DNA of 64,000 nucleotides from Devosia sp. YIM 151766 (GTDB lineage: Bacteria > Pseudomonadota > Alphaproteobacteria > Rhizobiales > Devosiaceae): positions 2,899,001-2,963,000 of the forward strand of contig NZ_CP127251.1 in the NCBI RefSeq assembly GCF_030285925.1. The letters are read 5' to 3'. Under the pieces are notes generated by a model. The model saw nothing but the letters and a program-made list of their open reading frames with translations. It was not told where the DNA came from and did not search any database. Both the position numbers and the translations under genes were made by a program. Below, in pieces: positions 1 to 8,741 of this stretch. The stretch's first letter is position 1; each line of letters opens with the position of its first letter.

Positions 1-761
1 AGAGCACCGGCTTCACCATCGACCGAGGCGATGAAGATGCTGTCGGCAAGACCCGCATCGGCAATGGCGTTCTGTGCGCCCAGGCACATGGAATCATTCT
101 CGCAGAACACCGCCGAGATGTCGGTTTCCTTGGAGAGCATGTCTTCCATTTGGCGGAAACCGCCATCGGCGCTCCAGTCGCCCCATCCCGGCGCGACCAC
201 GGCAGTCAGATTGGCCGCAGCGAGCTTGGCGCTGACGCCATCAGTGCGGTTGGAGCCGATCGTATTGTCGGCCGGGCCGCCACGGATGATGACGACCTTG
301 CCCGACCCGCCGAGACGATCCACGATGTAGTCACCAATGCCTTCGCCGATGGCACGGTTATCCGGGCCAACCCAGCTGGTATAGTCGCCGCCCTTGAGCA
401 GGCGATCGACCATGACGACGGGCACGCCGGCTTCGGTGATCGCTTCGAGCGCCGCTGGCGCGGCCTCGATGAAGGCGCCCGAGACGATCAGGCCGCTGAC
501 GCCCTGGTTGAGCAGGTCTTCGACGTCCGAGGTCAGCTTGGCGACGTCGCCATCGGCATCGGTCGAAAGCAGGCGCACATTGGAATAGGCGGACGCCTCA
601 TCCTTGACCGCTGCATCCATGCCCACGAAATAGGCGCAGCACAGCGACAGGTTGACCACGCCGATCTTGATCTCCTCCTGGGCGCGCAAAGCGCCGGCCC
701 CAAGCATGGCGGTTGCGAAGACTGCGGCCCCCAGCAGGTTTCGTGTCGTCTTGATATTCAT
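1..761 (-). CDS. Sugar ABC transporter substrate-binding protein (3' end beyond window)
   Basis: Periplasmic binding protein of the RbsB-like type 1 family that would hand a sugar or related solute to the permease and ATPase encoded just downstream. About 253 codons are visible; the C-terminus lies outside the left edge. Translation from the ATG at 761 gives a signal peptide (NIKTTRN, then a hydrophobic stretch ending near ALRA), followed by the typical IKIGVVN strand. Later stretches such as DVEDLLNQGVSGLIVSG, VPVVMVDR and DNRAIGEGIGDYIVDRLGG match the family pattern. It is first in reading order after the permease, separated from it by 54 bp. The substrate cannot be told from sequence alone. 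Confidence 0.88.
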   Translation of the reverse strand, partial: MNIKTTRNLLGAAVFATAMLGAGALRAQEEIKIGVVNLSLCCAYFVGMDAAVKDEASAYSNVRLLSTDADGDVAKLTSDVEDLLNQGVSGLIVSGAFIEAAPAALEAITEAGVPVVMVDRLLKGGDYTSWVGPDNRAIGEGIGDYIVDRLGGSGKVVIIRGGPADNTIGSNRTDGVSAKLAAANLTAVVAPGWGDWSADGGFRQMEDMLSKETDISAVFCENDSMCLGAQNAIADAGLADSIFIASVDGEAGA

Positions 762-815
762 AGTTCTTCTCCCTTTGGTGCGCGGCCCGTTGGGTTCCGC
801 GCGGTTGATGCGCGG

Positions 816-1775
816 TCAGGCTTTTTTCCGGCGAGCCAGCACCGCAACAAGAATAATCATCCCCTTCACCAATTGCTGGTAGTAGGAGTCGACGTTGAAG
901 AGGTTGAGTACGTTGTCGACCACGGCGAGCGCCAGCACGCCGCCCAGCACGCCGAGTGCCGTGCCGCCGCCGCCACCGAGCAGGCCGCCGCCGATGACCA
1001 CGGCCGCAATGGCGTCGAGTTCGTAGCCAATACCCACGCTGGGCTGGGCAATGCCCAGCCGGCTGGACAAGAGCACTCCGGCAATGGCCGCGAAGACGCC
1101 GCACAGGACATAGGCCAGCGTCAGGTGCTTTCCGACATTGATGCCCGCGAGGCGTACGGCTTCCTTATTGACGCCCAGCGCATAGGCGGCACGGCCCGAC
1201 ACGGTGCGTTCGAGATAGAACCACACCAACGGGACGGCGAGTGCAAAGAGGATGAAATTGACCGGCACGGGGCCGATAAAGGCACCGCCCAACAGGCTGC
1301 GGAACAGCTCGTCAGATGGATAACGCGGCGTATCGGCATAGACATAGAGCAGGCCGCGCAGGCTCCCCATGGTTGCGAGCGTAACGATGAAGGGCTGCAG
1401 GTTGAAGCGCGAAATCAGCGTGCCATTGACCCAGCCCACAGCGCCGCCCATGACGAGGGCCAAGAGAATGGCCAGCGAGAAATGCATGTCGGCCTGCAGG
1501 CCCGTCGCCAGCAATCCGGCAAAGGCCAGGACCGAACCCACCGACAGGTCGATGCCGCCGGTGCGGATAACCATCAGCATGCCCAGGCTGAGAAAGCCGT
1601 TGGTGACGATCTGGCGCGAGACATTGACGATGTTGCGCTGGGTGAGGAAAGCGTCCGATGCAATGGACGCGAAGACGATCAGCGCGATGATCGCCGCTGC
1701 AAAGATGAGATCGGCACGGCTGAAGCGCTGCCAGAAGGCTGGCTTGTCCGAAAGGGATTGAGTAGCCAGTGTCAA
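816..1775 (-). CDS. Sugar ABC transporter permease (RbsC-like)
   Basis: Inner-membrane permease of the monosaccharide ABC importer family (BPD_transp_2), 319 residues, which is the normal length. It has about eight to ten hydrophobic segments and the family signature GGIDLSVGSV near residue 70. The start is a TTG at 1775 whose last two bases overlap the TGA of the upstream ATPase gene (TTGA junction), so translation is probably coupled. The C-terminus ends in a basic RRKKA tail. It lies between the binding protein and the ATPase of one importer. The substrate is not known. Confidence 0.9.
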   Translation of the reverse strand: MTLATQSLSDKPAFWQRFSRADLIFAAAIIALIVFASIASDAFLTQRNIVNVSRQIVTNGFLSLGMLMVIRTGGIDLSVGSVLAFAGLLATGLQADMHFSLAILLALVMGGAVGWVNGTLISRFNLQPFIVTLATMGSLRGLLYVYADTPRYPSDELFRSLLGGAFIGPVPVNFILFALAVPLVWFYLERTVSGRAAYALGVNKEAVRLAGINVGKHLTLAYVLCGVFAAIAGVLLSSRLGIAQPSVGIGYELDAIAAVVIGGGLLGGGGGTALGVLGGVLALAVVDNVLNLFNVDSYYQQLVKGMIILVAVLARRKKA

Positions 1776-3292
1776 TTCAGACGCTCCGTCGTGTTGGCCG
1801 GCACATCAATTCCGGCGGCATGCATGAATACGGTTTCCATTTTGAAATCCTGGGGCGTCAGTTCGGCGACGATGCGCCCTTCGCGCAGCACCAGCAGGCG
1901 ATCGGACAGGCCCAGTACCTCGGGCATTTCCGAGGAGATGAGCAGCACGGCAGCGCCAGCGACGGCCAAATCGGCGATCATCTGATAAATTTCGACCTTG
2001 GTGGCGATGTCGACGCCGCGCGTCGGCTCATCGAAAATGAAAAGCTTGGTGCCCTGCACCAAGAGCCATTTCGCCAGCACGACCTTTTGCTGATTGCCGC
2101 CCGACAATTGGCGCACCGGACGCTCGACGCCCCTAGGGCGGATCGAAAGCTGGGCGACCTTTTCGTCCACCAGCTGGCGCCGCGCGCGCATATTGAGCAC
2201 GCCGAACTGCGAGACGCGATCGTACGAAGCGAGTCCGGCATTATCGAGCACGCTGGCGTCAAGCGCCAAACCATCGCCCTTGCGGTCCTCGGTGATGAAG
2301 GCAATGCCGTGGCGTACCGCATCTTCGGGCGTTGCAAAGCGGACGAGCTTGCCATTCAGAGTGATCTGCCCGCTCTGGGCCGGCAGGGCGCCGAAGATCG
2401 ATTTGGCAATTTCGGTGCGGCCGCTGCCGACAAGCCCGAACATGCCCAGGATTTCACCTGCGCGTAGCGTCAGATTTACATCGGCAAAGTCGTCCTCGCG
2501 CGTCAGTCCTGCGACCTCGAGAACGGTCGCGCCCGGCAAGCGATTGCGAGGTGGAAAGATCGCTTCGAGTGGGCGGCCCACCATAGCTTCGATCAGGCTA
2601 TCCTGGGTCAGCGCGCCAATCGGCCCGGCCATCACGCTCTGGCCATCTTTGAGCACCACCACATGATCGGCGATCTCGAAAATCTCTTCGAGGCGATGGG
2701 AAATATAAAGCACCGTGGTGCCCGATGCCGCCAGCGCACGCACCTTGGCAAAGAGCCTTTCGGTCTCCGAAGCCGAGAGCACGGCGGTCGGTTCATCAAG
2801 GATCAGAATAGCCGGATCGGCCACTAGCGCCTTGGCGATTTCGACGATCTGCTGCTGCGCGACGCTGAGCTCGCCAACCAGCGAGCGAGGATCGATGGAG
2901 TCAAAGCCGAAGCCGGACAGGACGTGCTGCGCGAGCGCATTGGCAGCCGGCCAATCGACCACGAAGCCCAGTTTCTTCGGCATGCGCCCGAGCAGCAGAT
3001 TTTCCGCCACACTGAGATGCGGCAGGAGGCTCAGTTCCTGATAGACCGTGCGGATACCCAGCGCCATCGCATCGGCTGGCTGGGCAATATTGGCCGATAC
3101 GCCGCCCACGACGATGTTGCCCTCGTCGGGGATGACGGCGCCAGACAGCATCTTCATCAGCGTGGATTTGCCGGCGCCATTCTCGCCGCACAGCGCCAGC
3201 ACCTGTCCGGCTCCCACGGAGAACGAAATGTCGCGCACCGCCTTGTTGCCGTCATAGCTCTTCGCGATATGGCTGACCTCAAGGCGCGCCAT
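1772..3292 (-). CDS. Sugar ABC transporter ATP-binding protein (RbsA/MglA-like)
   Basis: Double ABC ATPase that energises the neighbouring sugar permease. From the ATG at 3292 it is 506 residues, the usual length for two fused nucleotide-binding domains. The N-terminal half has Walker A GENGAGKST (36-44), an LSVAQQQ signature and ILILDEPTAVL. The C-terminal half has the degenerate Walker A GLVGSGRTE typical of this family, then LSGGNQQK and FIFDEPTRGVDI. I prefer the start at 3292 (MARLEV) because it falls just after the stop of the aldehyde dehydrogenase gene; an in-frame ATG at 3307 would overlap that gene. Confidence 0.92.
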   Translation of the reverse strand: MARLEVSHIAKSYDGNKAVRDISFSVGAGQVLALCGENGAGKSTLMKMLSGAVIPDEGNIVVGGVSANIAQPADAMALGIRTVYQELSLLPHLSVAENLLLGRMPKKLGFVVDWPAANALAQHVLSGFGFDSIDPRSLVGELSVAQQQIVEIAKALVADPAILILDEPTAVLSASETERLFAKVRALAASGTTVLYISHRLEEIFEIADHVVVLKDGQSVMAGPIGALTQDSLIEAMVGRPLEAIFPPRNRLPGATVLEVAGLTREDDFADVNLTLRAGEILGMFGLVGSGRTEIAKSIFGALPAQSGQITLNGKLVRFATPEDAVRHGIAFITEDRKGDGLALDASVLDNAGLASYDRVSQFGVLNMRARRQLVDEKVAQLSIRPRGVERPVRQLSGGNQQKVVLAKWLLVQGTKLFIFDEPTRGVDIATKVEIYQMIADLAVAGAAVLLISSEMPEVLGLSDRLLVLREGRIVAELTPQDFKMETVFMHAAGIDVPANTTERLN

Positions 3293-3293
3293 C

Positions 3294-4733
3294 TCAGATT
3301 GCCCCAAAGACTTCGCTGAGCAGCAGCGTCTTCTGCTTGGTCATGTCGTGCAGCGTGTCATGCATGCCTTCGCGGGTATTACCGCTGCCGCGATTGCCGC
3401 CGAATGGCAGGGTTTCGACGCGCACGGCTGTCGTGTGGTTGACCACCACCGTGCCGACATCGAGCACTTCATAGGCGCGCATGATGCGGCGCATGTCATT
3501 GGTAAAAATCGCCGCCTGCAGACCATAGGGACTGTCATTGGCGAGGGTGAGAGCCTCCTCGAAATCGTCATAGACGAGGAAGGGCAGCACGGGGCCGAAG
3601 GTTTCTTCGGCAAAGGCGGGCGTGCCCGGGGTGACGCCCGTGAGGATAGTTGGCTCAATGAAATTGTCGCGTCGCGTGCCGCCGGCGACCACAACCGCGC
3701 CATCGGCAACGGCCTGGGCGATCTGCGCCTCGACGCGTTCCGCACCACGGCGGTTGATCAATGGTCCGACATCGGTAGCGCTGTCGGACGGATCGCCGAT
3801 ACGCAGGCTTTTGGTGATAGCAACGACCGCCTCGAGCAACGGTGCGTAGACCGAGCGCTGCACCAGAACGCGCTTCACCGCGCAGCAGATCTGGCCGTTA
3901 CCACTGGTGAACCGACCGGCCACCAGCGCCGCAGCCGTGGCCGGGATGTCGGCATCTGCGCAGACGATCGTCGCGTCATTGCCGCCCAGTTCAACATGGA
4001 CTTTCTTCAGCGTCTTGGCCGCAACTTCGAGAATACGAATGCCCGCAGCGGTGCTGCCGGTCATGGTGATCATCTGCACGTCCGGTGCACGCACCAGAGC
4101 TTCGCCAACCTCGCGACCACCTGTGACAACCTGATGGGCGGCTTTGGGCAGACCCGCCTCTTCGAGATAGCGTGCAATTTCTAGCATCACGAGCGGGCAA
4201 TCTTCGGGCGGCTTGGTGATGACTGCATTGCCAGCAGCAAGCCCACCGGCAACCTTGTGGCTCCACAACTCGACCGGATAATTGAACGGCACGATGGCCA
4301 CCACGACACCGACGGGTTCGCGCGTCGTCAGGGCCAGCGACTTCTCGCGACCAGGAATGGTATCAAGCGGAAAGGTGCGACCGAAAATGCGCTTGGCCTC
4401 TTCGGCATAGCCTCGGAAAATCCGCGCCGCGACACCGACCTCGCTGGTGGTTTCTGCTAACCGCTTGCCGTTCTCACGGCAGAGTTTTGCACCGAGATTC
4501 GCCTGATTTGCTTCGATACGACGCGCAACTGCTTCCAGGATTTCGTAGCGGCGATAGGCCGGCAAATCCGCCATAAACCGTCGGCCCGACTGGGCTGCCG
4601 CCACGGCCGCATCGACATCGGCCATCGTGGCGCGCGGCACGGTATCGATGGTTTCGCCGGTCGCCGGATTGGTCACCGCATCGAAGGCTCCGTCAGACGC
4701 CTGCGTCCAGATGCTGTTGATCAGCATGTCCAT
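3294..4733 (-). CDS. NAD(P)-dependent aldehyde dehydrogenase
   Basis: Aldehyde dehydrogenase superfamily enzyme, 479 residues, oxidising an aldehyde to its acid, probably in catabolism of whatever the downstream ABC importer brings in. Visible active-site elements are the VPFNYP motif with Asn151, ELGG with the general base Glu248, and GNGQICC with the catalytic cysteine at 283 (a second Cys follows). It is first in the operon, one base before the ATPase start, and divergent from an IclR regulator. The lactaldehyde or glyceraldehyde-3-phosphate type is possible, but substrate class cannot be assigned with confidence. Confidence 0.87.
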   Translation of the reverse strand: MDMLINSIWTQASDGAFDAVTNPATGETIDTVPRATMADVDAAVAAAQSGRRFMADLPAYRRYEILEAVARRIEANQANLGAKLCRENGKRLAETTSEVGVAARIFRGYAEEAKRIFGRTFPLDTIPGREKSLALTTREPVGVVVAIVPFNYPVELWSHKVAGGLAAGNAVITKPPEDCPLVMLEIARYLEEAGLPKAAHQVVTGGREVGEALVRAPDVQMITMTGSTAAGIRILEVAAKTLKKVHVELGGNDATIVCADADIPATAAALVAGRFTSGNGQICCAVKRVLVQRSVYAPLLEAVVAITKSLRIGDPSDSATDVGPLINRRGAERVEAQIAQAVADGAVVVAGGTRRDNFIEPTILTGVTPGTPAFAEETFGPVLPFLVYDDFEEALTLANDSPYGLQAAIFTNDMRRIMRAYEVLDVGTVVVNHTTAVRVETLPFGGNRGSGNTREGMHDTLHDMTKQKTLLLSEVFGAI

Positions 4734-4818
4734 CGATGAGCGCCCCCGACACCGGTTTCGATTTTTTGCTTGAGATTGAGGTAATTCACAATATGAACCG
4801 AGTCAACGAAAAATGATC

Positions 4819-4862
4819 TTGCCGGAATTAATCATACGAATTATACGAATAATGAACGAATG
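4819..4862 (+). promoter_or_regulatory. Putative IclR-gene promoter with direct-repeat operator
   Basis: In the divergent gap between the aldehyde dehydrogenase and iclR-type genes, a -35-like TTGCCG (4819-4824) is followed after 17 bases by TATACG (4842-4847). Across the -10 run two adjacent repeats, ATACGAATT (4834-4842) and ATACGAATA (4843-4851), and a looser third copy containing ACGAAT (4856-4861). Repeats over the -10 suit binding by the encoded regulator. This is pattern reading only. Confidence 0.35.
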
Positions 4863-5642
4863 ACTTCTCGGAAAAACATGAGCACGCTAGACACCAACAT
4901 CAGCGCAACGGCGCTTAAAGCATTGTCTGTACTGGATTTTCTTGGAGAGCAGCAACGACCACTGTCTGTCATTGAGGTGGCGACTGGCATGGGAGCAGAT
5001 CGCGCAACCGCATATCGAATGCTAATGACACTGGTGCAGGCTGGTTACGTAACCCGCGATGAAAGCGCCAAAAGCTACGCATTGAGTCTCAAAGTCCTGT
5101 CGCTGACGCGCAACCTGATCCGCGAAGATGATCGCGCGTTGCAGATCGTCTCATGCATCCGCCAGATTGCTGAGGAGACAGGCGAAACGGTGCACTATTC
5201 CATGCTGGAAGGCGACAGCGCCGTGCTGCTGTTTCGCGCCAAGGGCACCCAGCGCGTCAGCGTGGACTTCCAGATCGGCGACCGATCCGCCCTGCCCTCG
5301 ACATCCATCGGAAAGGTTCTGCTGGCCTATCAGGATGCGCGGTTTACGGATGCGGTTATTGCCAAGGGCTTACCGCAGGTTGCACCTAAGACCATTACCG
5401 ACCCCGACGCCCTGCGACGGGAACTGGCGCTGGTTCGCGCGCAGCGCTACGCCTTCGACGACATGGAATTTGCCCCCGACATGCGCTGCGTTGCCGTTGC
5501 CGTGTTTGAACGCGGTGGAATTGTCCCCGGCGGCATCGCTATCTCCGGCCCCAGCAGCCGGTTTGACATCGCCAAGCTGAAAGAATTGCGCGAAGTTCTA
5601 TTGAGCCACGCAAAGGCGCTGTCGGACAAGCTGGGGGGATAA
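4860..5642 (+). CDS. IclR family transcriptional regulator
   Basis: DNA-binding regulator, 260 residues: an N-terminal winged helix-turn-helix (about 15-75, with ALKALSVLDFL and GADRATAYRMLMTLVQAGYV) and a C-terminal IclR effector-binding domain (HYSMLEG, STSIGKVLLAY, and a Cys in DMRCVAVAVF). It probably controls the divergent aldehyde dehydrogenase/ABC operon and itself. The ATG at 4860 sits only a few bases after the probable -10, so the in-frame ATG at 4878 (MSTLDTN) may be the true start. Confidence 0.88.
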   Translation: MTSRKNMSTLDTNISATALKALSVLDFLGEQQRPLSVIEVATGMGADRATAYRMLMTLVQAGYVTRDESAKSYALSLKVLSLTRNLIREDDRALQIVSCIRQIAEETGETVHYSMLEGDSAVLLFRAKGTQRVSVDFQIGDRSALPSTSIGKVLLAYQDARFTDAVIAKGLPQVAPKTITDPDALRRELALVRAQRYAFDDMEFAPDMRCVAVAVFERGGIVPGGIAISGPSSRFDIAKLKELREVLLSHAKALSDKLGG

Positions 5643-6041
5643 TTTTACCATAGGCACCATGTTCGAGGCTTCGGGCGCCATGCCGGTGGTGTTTCCATCC
5701 TTTAAACCAGGATCGGCGAAGAGGGAGCGCCTCTCTCTCCCCGAGCGGGGCGAGCGCCTGAGCTTCAACCTCGTGGTTTGCGTAACGATTTCCGAAAACG
5801 ATCGCGCAGATCATGGGCGCCCCGGAGCCCAGAATAGATACATACCCGCCATTGTTGCACCCCCACCTTGCAAGCCCCTATCCCTGCCGATCTATCGTCA
5901 CTCGAAAGCTGGCATCTGGTAGCACGCCTTATGGCACGCATCTCCCAAAATGCAAAGAGAAATTATTGCCACCATATCCGATTGACGCGGTGTATATTTT
6001 CTATTAGCAGAAAGAATATTGGCAATATGATCTAAAAAGAA
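5643..6041. other. Gene-free stretch, AT-rich toward its 3' end
   Basis: No convincing gene is visible between the IclR gene and the frameshifted PLP gene. Base composition shifts: the last 150 bases are clearly AT-richer than the rest of the window. The only structure I see is the short palindrome ATATTG-G-CAATAT at 6016-6028, just before the start codon at 6042. Short open frames here have no recognisable domain. Confidence 0.6.
6016..6028. promoter_or_regulatory. 13-base palindrome upstream of the PLP gene
   Basis: ATATTG (6016-6021), a central G, then CAATAT (6023-6028): perfect 6-base arms, ending 13 bases before the ATG at 6042. A related half, ATTGCCACCATAT, lies at 5968-5980. It could be an operator for a dimeric regulator; there is no direct evidence. 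Confidence 0.25.
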
Positions 6042-7153
6042 ATGAATTTCAGCAACAAATATCTTGATAAATCAGAGTGGTCCAGATGGGCGGTGGACAT
6101 TCTGCTCGCCGAGGCGCGAGCGGGAATGGAGACACCTGTTCTTTCGGTTCCATTGCCCGCCTTTCCCGGCATTTCGCTTTTTTTAAGGATGAATCCGCCC
6201 ATGCAACCGGCAGTCTAAAGCACCGGTTGGCGCATTCGCTGCTCCTTGCCTCTATTTGCGACGGCTCCGTTACCCAGGGCGTCCCGCTGATCGATGCATC
6301 CTCGGGCTCTACGGCTGTGAGCGAGGCTTATTACGCTCAACTTCTCGGCTTGGATTTTTATGCCGTCGTTCCGCGTGGTCTAAGCCTCAGTAAGCAGAAG
6401 GCCATACTCCAATATGGCGGGAGACTGAAATTCGTGGAGCACGCTTCCTCTATCTATCCAGCTGCAAAGACGCTGGCGCAAGATATTGGTGGGCATTTCC
6501 TGGATCAGTTTACCAACGCGGAACGCGCCATAGACTGGCGGCGAAACAATATTGCAGAATCGATTTTCCAGCAGATGCAAGACGAGCCGGCTATCGCCTG
6601 GATTGTCATGGGCGCAGGAACAGGCGGCACGGCATCCACCATCGGCCGGCATATCCGCTATTCGGGGCGGGCTACCAGATTATGCGTGCCGGATGTCGAA
6701 TATTCGGCATTCTACGACGGCTGGGCAAGCGGCGACAGATCCGCAACCTGCGAAGCTGGTTCGCGTATCGAAGGTGTAGGCCGACCCCGCGTCGAACCCT
6801 CATTTCTGCCCGATGTTGTCGACGCGATGGTCAAGATACCTGATGCGGCCTCTATTGCAGCCTGCCGTTTCGTTTCTGACCATCTCGGTCGGCGAGTGGG
6901 TGGATCGACAGGCGCCAATTTCCTCGGAGCCATCTGGGCCGCAGACCAGATGCGCAAGACCGGCCAGAGCGGCTCGATCGTGACGTTAATTTGTGATGAT
7001 GGGGATCGGTATGCGGATACGTATTTCTGTGACGACTGGCTGAACACAAATGATCTGATTATTGCGCACTTCCTGCCGATGGTCGAAGCCGCATTTGGTG
7101 GGAAAATGCTTCATCCGGACATGTTCTTGCGCCAGTCGGTTCGGAAGGAATGA
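6042..7153 (+). pseudogene. PLP-dependent cysteine-synthase-like enzyme, interrupted by a -1 frameshift
   Basis: Tryptophan-synthase-beta superfamily protein (PLP-dependent cysteine synthase-like group). The frame from ATG 6042 encodes a family-like N-terminus (SEWSRWAVDIL, PVLSVPLPAFPGISLFL) and stops at about 6216. The frame -1 to it continues from AAG at 6185 as KDESAHATGSLKHR, with the Schiff-base Lys in SLKHR, the phosphate loop ASSGST and the glycine motif GAGTGGT, and runs to 7153. The junction is a seven-T run (6178-6184) followed by AA. Read in the upstream frame it is the heptamer T TTT TTA. An 8-T version would restore one frame. Possibilities are a true frameshift mutation, a sequencing deletion in the homopolymer, or -1 recoding. 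The frame from ATG 6077 alone gives an N-terminus that does not fit the family. Confidence 0.72.
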
Positions 7154-7335
7154 TGCTGGCCCAATGGCCCGGAGCAACCGCCCCATAAGGCCTCCCCTTG
7201 AGTGTCAACCGAACGAGCTTTGAGCGCCCATCCATCCTCCGGGCCAGGCAAAGTCTCCACAAGGCCAAGACAGGCAGCACAACCGGATAGCGTGGCGGAA
7301 AACTCAGCATTTTCAGGAGCTTCCGAGGTATCGAC

Positions 7336-7425
7336 TGGCGGAGAGAGAGGGATTCGAACCCCCGATAGAGTTGCCCCTATGCCGCATTTCGAGTGCGGTG
7401 CATTCAACCGCTCTGCCATCTCTCC
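7336..7425 (-). tRNA. tRNA-Ser (CGA anticodon)
   Basis: On the minus strand the sequence starts GGAGAGATGGCAGAG and ends TCTCTCC-G-CCA. The 7-bp acceptor stem is perfect and CCA is encoded (7336-7338). The anticodon stem-loop CCGCA-CTCGAAA-TGCGG gives anticodon CGA (codon UCG). The long variable arm between the anticodon and T arms is of the serine (class II) kind, and the T loop is GTTCGAATC. Confidence 0.95.
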
Positions 7426-7734
7426 GCGAGATCGTCTTGCGCCCGTGGAGCGGGCGCGGCTGGTCGATACGGGGCGGCTTATGGCATAGCGCAAAGCCGC
7501 CTGCAACTCCCCTTCTGCGCGCTATTTTGCGGAAAAGCCACGAATGGCGTCTTGCGGCATGCCGGTGCCGGCCGCCGGGATCACGGGCCCACATCGGGGA
7601 CAGGTGCGCAAAACCGCCGCGCTGCGGGCGGCTTCGCCGGGGCGCGGGCCCGTCACGATTGCGTGCATGCCGGACCGTGACGCCGTCTCGGGCATTAAAC
7701 CGGCATTGGATCCATCATACCGGGAGATTTGACC
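7426..7734. other. Gene-free stretch between tRNA-Ser and the metallo-hydrolase
   Basis: About 309 bases upstream of the tRNA gene on its own strand and upstream of the hydrolase. It should hold the tRNA promoter (minus strand) and the hydrolase promoter (plus strand), but I could not pick clear -35/-10 pairs. GGGAG at 7720-7724 is the ribosome-binding site of the next gene. Confidence 0.5.
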
Positions 7735-8499
7735 ATGGTTACGCGCCGCAGCATTATTGCCGGCATGGCGGGCCTGCCCTTTGCCGGGCTCGCCGCCAGC
7801 CGCTTCGTTCACGCCCAGGAGAGCCCGATACCCGACCTCATTTCCACCAGCGCCGGCGATCTCGTCATCCATCCCGTTGAGCATGCCAGTCTGGTGCTCG
7901 AATGGGACGGCAAGGCTATCTATGTCGATCCCGTGGGCGGTGCCGATCTTTATGCCGGCCTGCCCGCCCCCTCCGCCATTCTCATCACCCATGGCCATGG
8001 CGATCATTTCGACGTGCCGACCCTGGAGGCCATTGCCGGCGAGGCGCCGCTGCTGACCAATGGCGCGGTCTTCGACCAGCTCCCCGCAGCGCTCCAGGCC
8101 AAGGCCACTGCGCTGGCCAATGGCGAAGCCGGCACCATTCTCGACATTCCCGTCCGCGCCATCGCCGCCCACAACACCACCGCGGACCGCATGGGCTATC
8201 ATCCCGTCGGCGTCGGCAATGGCTATGTGCTCACCTTCGGCGATACCAATATCTATATAGCCGGCGACACCGAGCCCCATGAGGACATGCTGGCCCTGCG
8301 CGACATCGCCGTGGCCTTCCTGCCGATGAACCTGCCCTATACAATGACGCCGGACCAGGCGGTGGCGGCGATCAATATCTTCAAACCCGGCATCGTCTAT
8401 CCCTATCATTATGGCGACAGCGATCTCAGCCCGCTCGAAACCGATATCGATCCGGGGGTGGAAGTGCGCCTGCGCAATTGGTATCCGAACGGCGGCTGA
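7735..8499 (+). CDS. Exported MBL-fold metallo-hydrolase with Tat-type leader
   Basis: Metallo-beta-lactamase-fold protein of the UPF0173/YtnP-like group, 254 residues. The N-terminus VTRRSIIAG plus a hydrophobic stretch ending near VHAQ looks like a twin-arginine signal, so export to the periplasm is likely. The metal-binding motif HGHGDHFD is intact, and later ligands are suggested by AGDTEPHEDM (Asp) and PYHYGD (His). The start at ATG 7735 is chosen for the GGGAG at 7720-7724. The hydrolytic substrate is unknown. Confidence 0.82.
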   Translation: MVTRRSIIAGMAGLPFAGLAASRFVHAQESPIPDLISTSAGDLVIHPVEHASLVLEWDGKAIYVDPVGGADLYAGLPAPSAILITHGHGDHFDVPTLEAIAGEAPLLTNGAVFDQLPAALQAKATALANGEAGTILDIPVRAIAAHNTTADRMGYHPVGVGNGYVLTFGDTNIYIAGDTEPHEDMLALRDIAVAFLPMNLPYTMTPDQAVAAINIFKPGIVYPYHYGDSDLSPLETDIDPGVEVRLRNWYPNGG

Positions 8500-8536
8500 C
8501 GCGGCGGGCCGGCCGACGAATGGCTTGACGAACAGC

Positions 8537-8565
8537 TTGACTTCCGGGTGTTTTGCCCCGATAAG
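8537..8565 (+). promoter_or_regulatory. Candidate rplU promoter
   Basis: TTGACT (8537-8542) and GATAAG (8560-8565) are separated by 17 bases, giving a sigma70-like pair about 175 bases before the rplU start. It lies just after the hydrolase gene, so it would serve the rplU-rpmA unit. Confidence 0.4.
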
Positions 8566-8633
8566 CCAGCCATCTGCGCACCGGTGCCTGCCGGTGCGCT
8601 GGTTTTGTTTGAAAACGCTGCTCGAGGCTGCCG

Positions 8634-8653
8634 GCCGGATCTCTTAATCCGGC
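8634..8653 (+). promoter_or_regulatory. Hairpin in the rplU 5' leader
   Basis: GCCGGAT (8634-8640) and ATCCGGC (8647-8653) form a perfect 7-bp stem with a six-base loop. It lies in the long untranslated leader between the candidate promoter and rplU. It lacks a following T run, so it is more likely a leader structure than a terminator; autoregulation by L21 is possible but unproven. Confidence 0.35.
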
Positions 8654-8741
8654 CCCTCATGCGACAAGCCCGCGGATCTGGCATGAAGCCGCGGCGCCAC
8701 AGGGCGCGACAGATAGGGACCGTGCGGCAACACCGTGCGGC

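Noticed and set aside
150..1985. 611-codon open frame on the plus strand opposite the ABC permease and ATPase
   Set aside because: It is antisense to two well-supported genes; such long frames are expected in GC-rich DNA, and its protein has the His/Asp/Gly-rich composition of an antisense shadow.
5659..5922. 87-codon frame after the IclR gene
   Set aside because: No ribosome-binding site, no recognisable domain, and unusual composition; likely chance.
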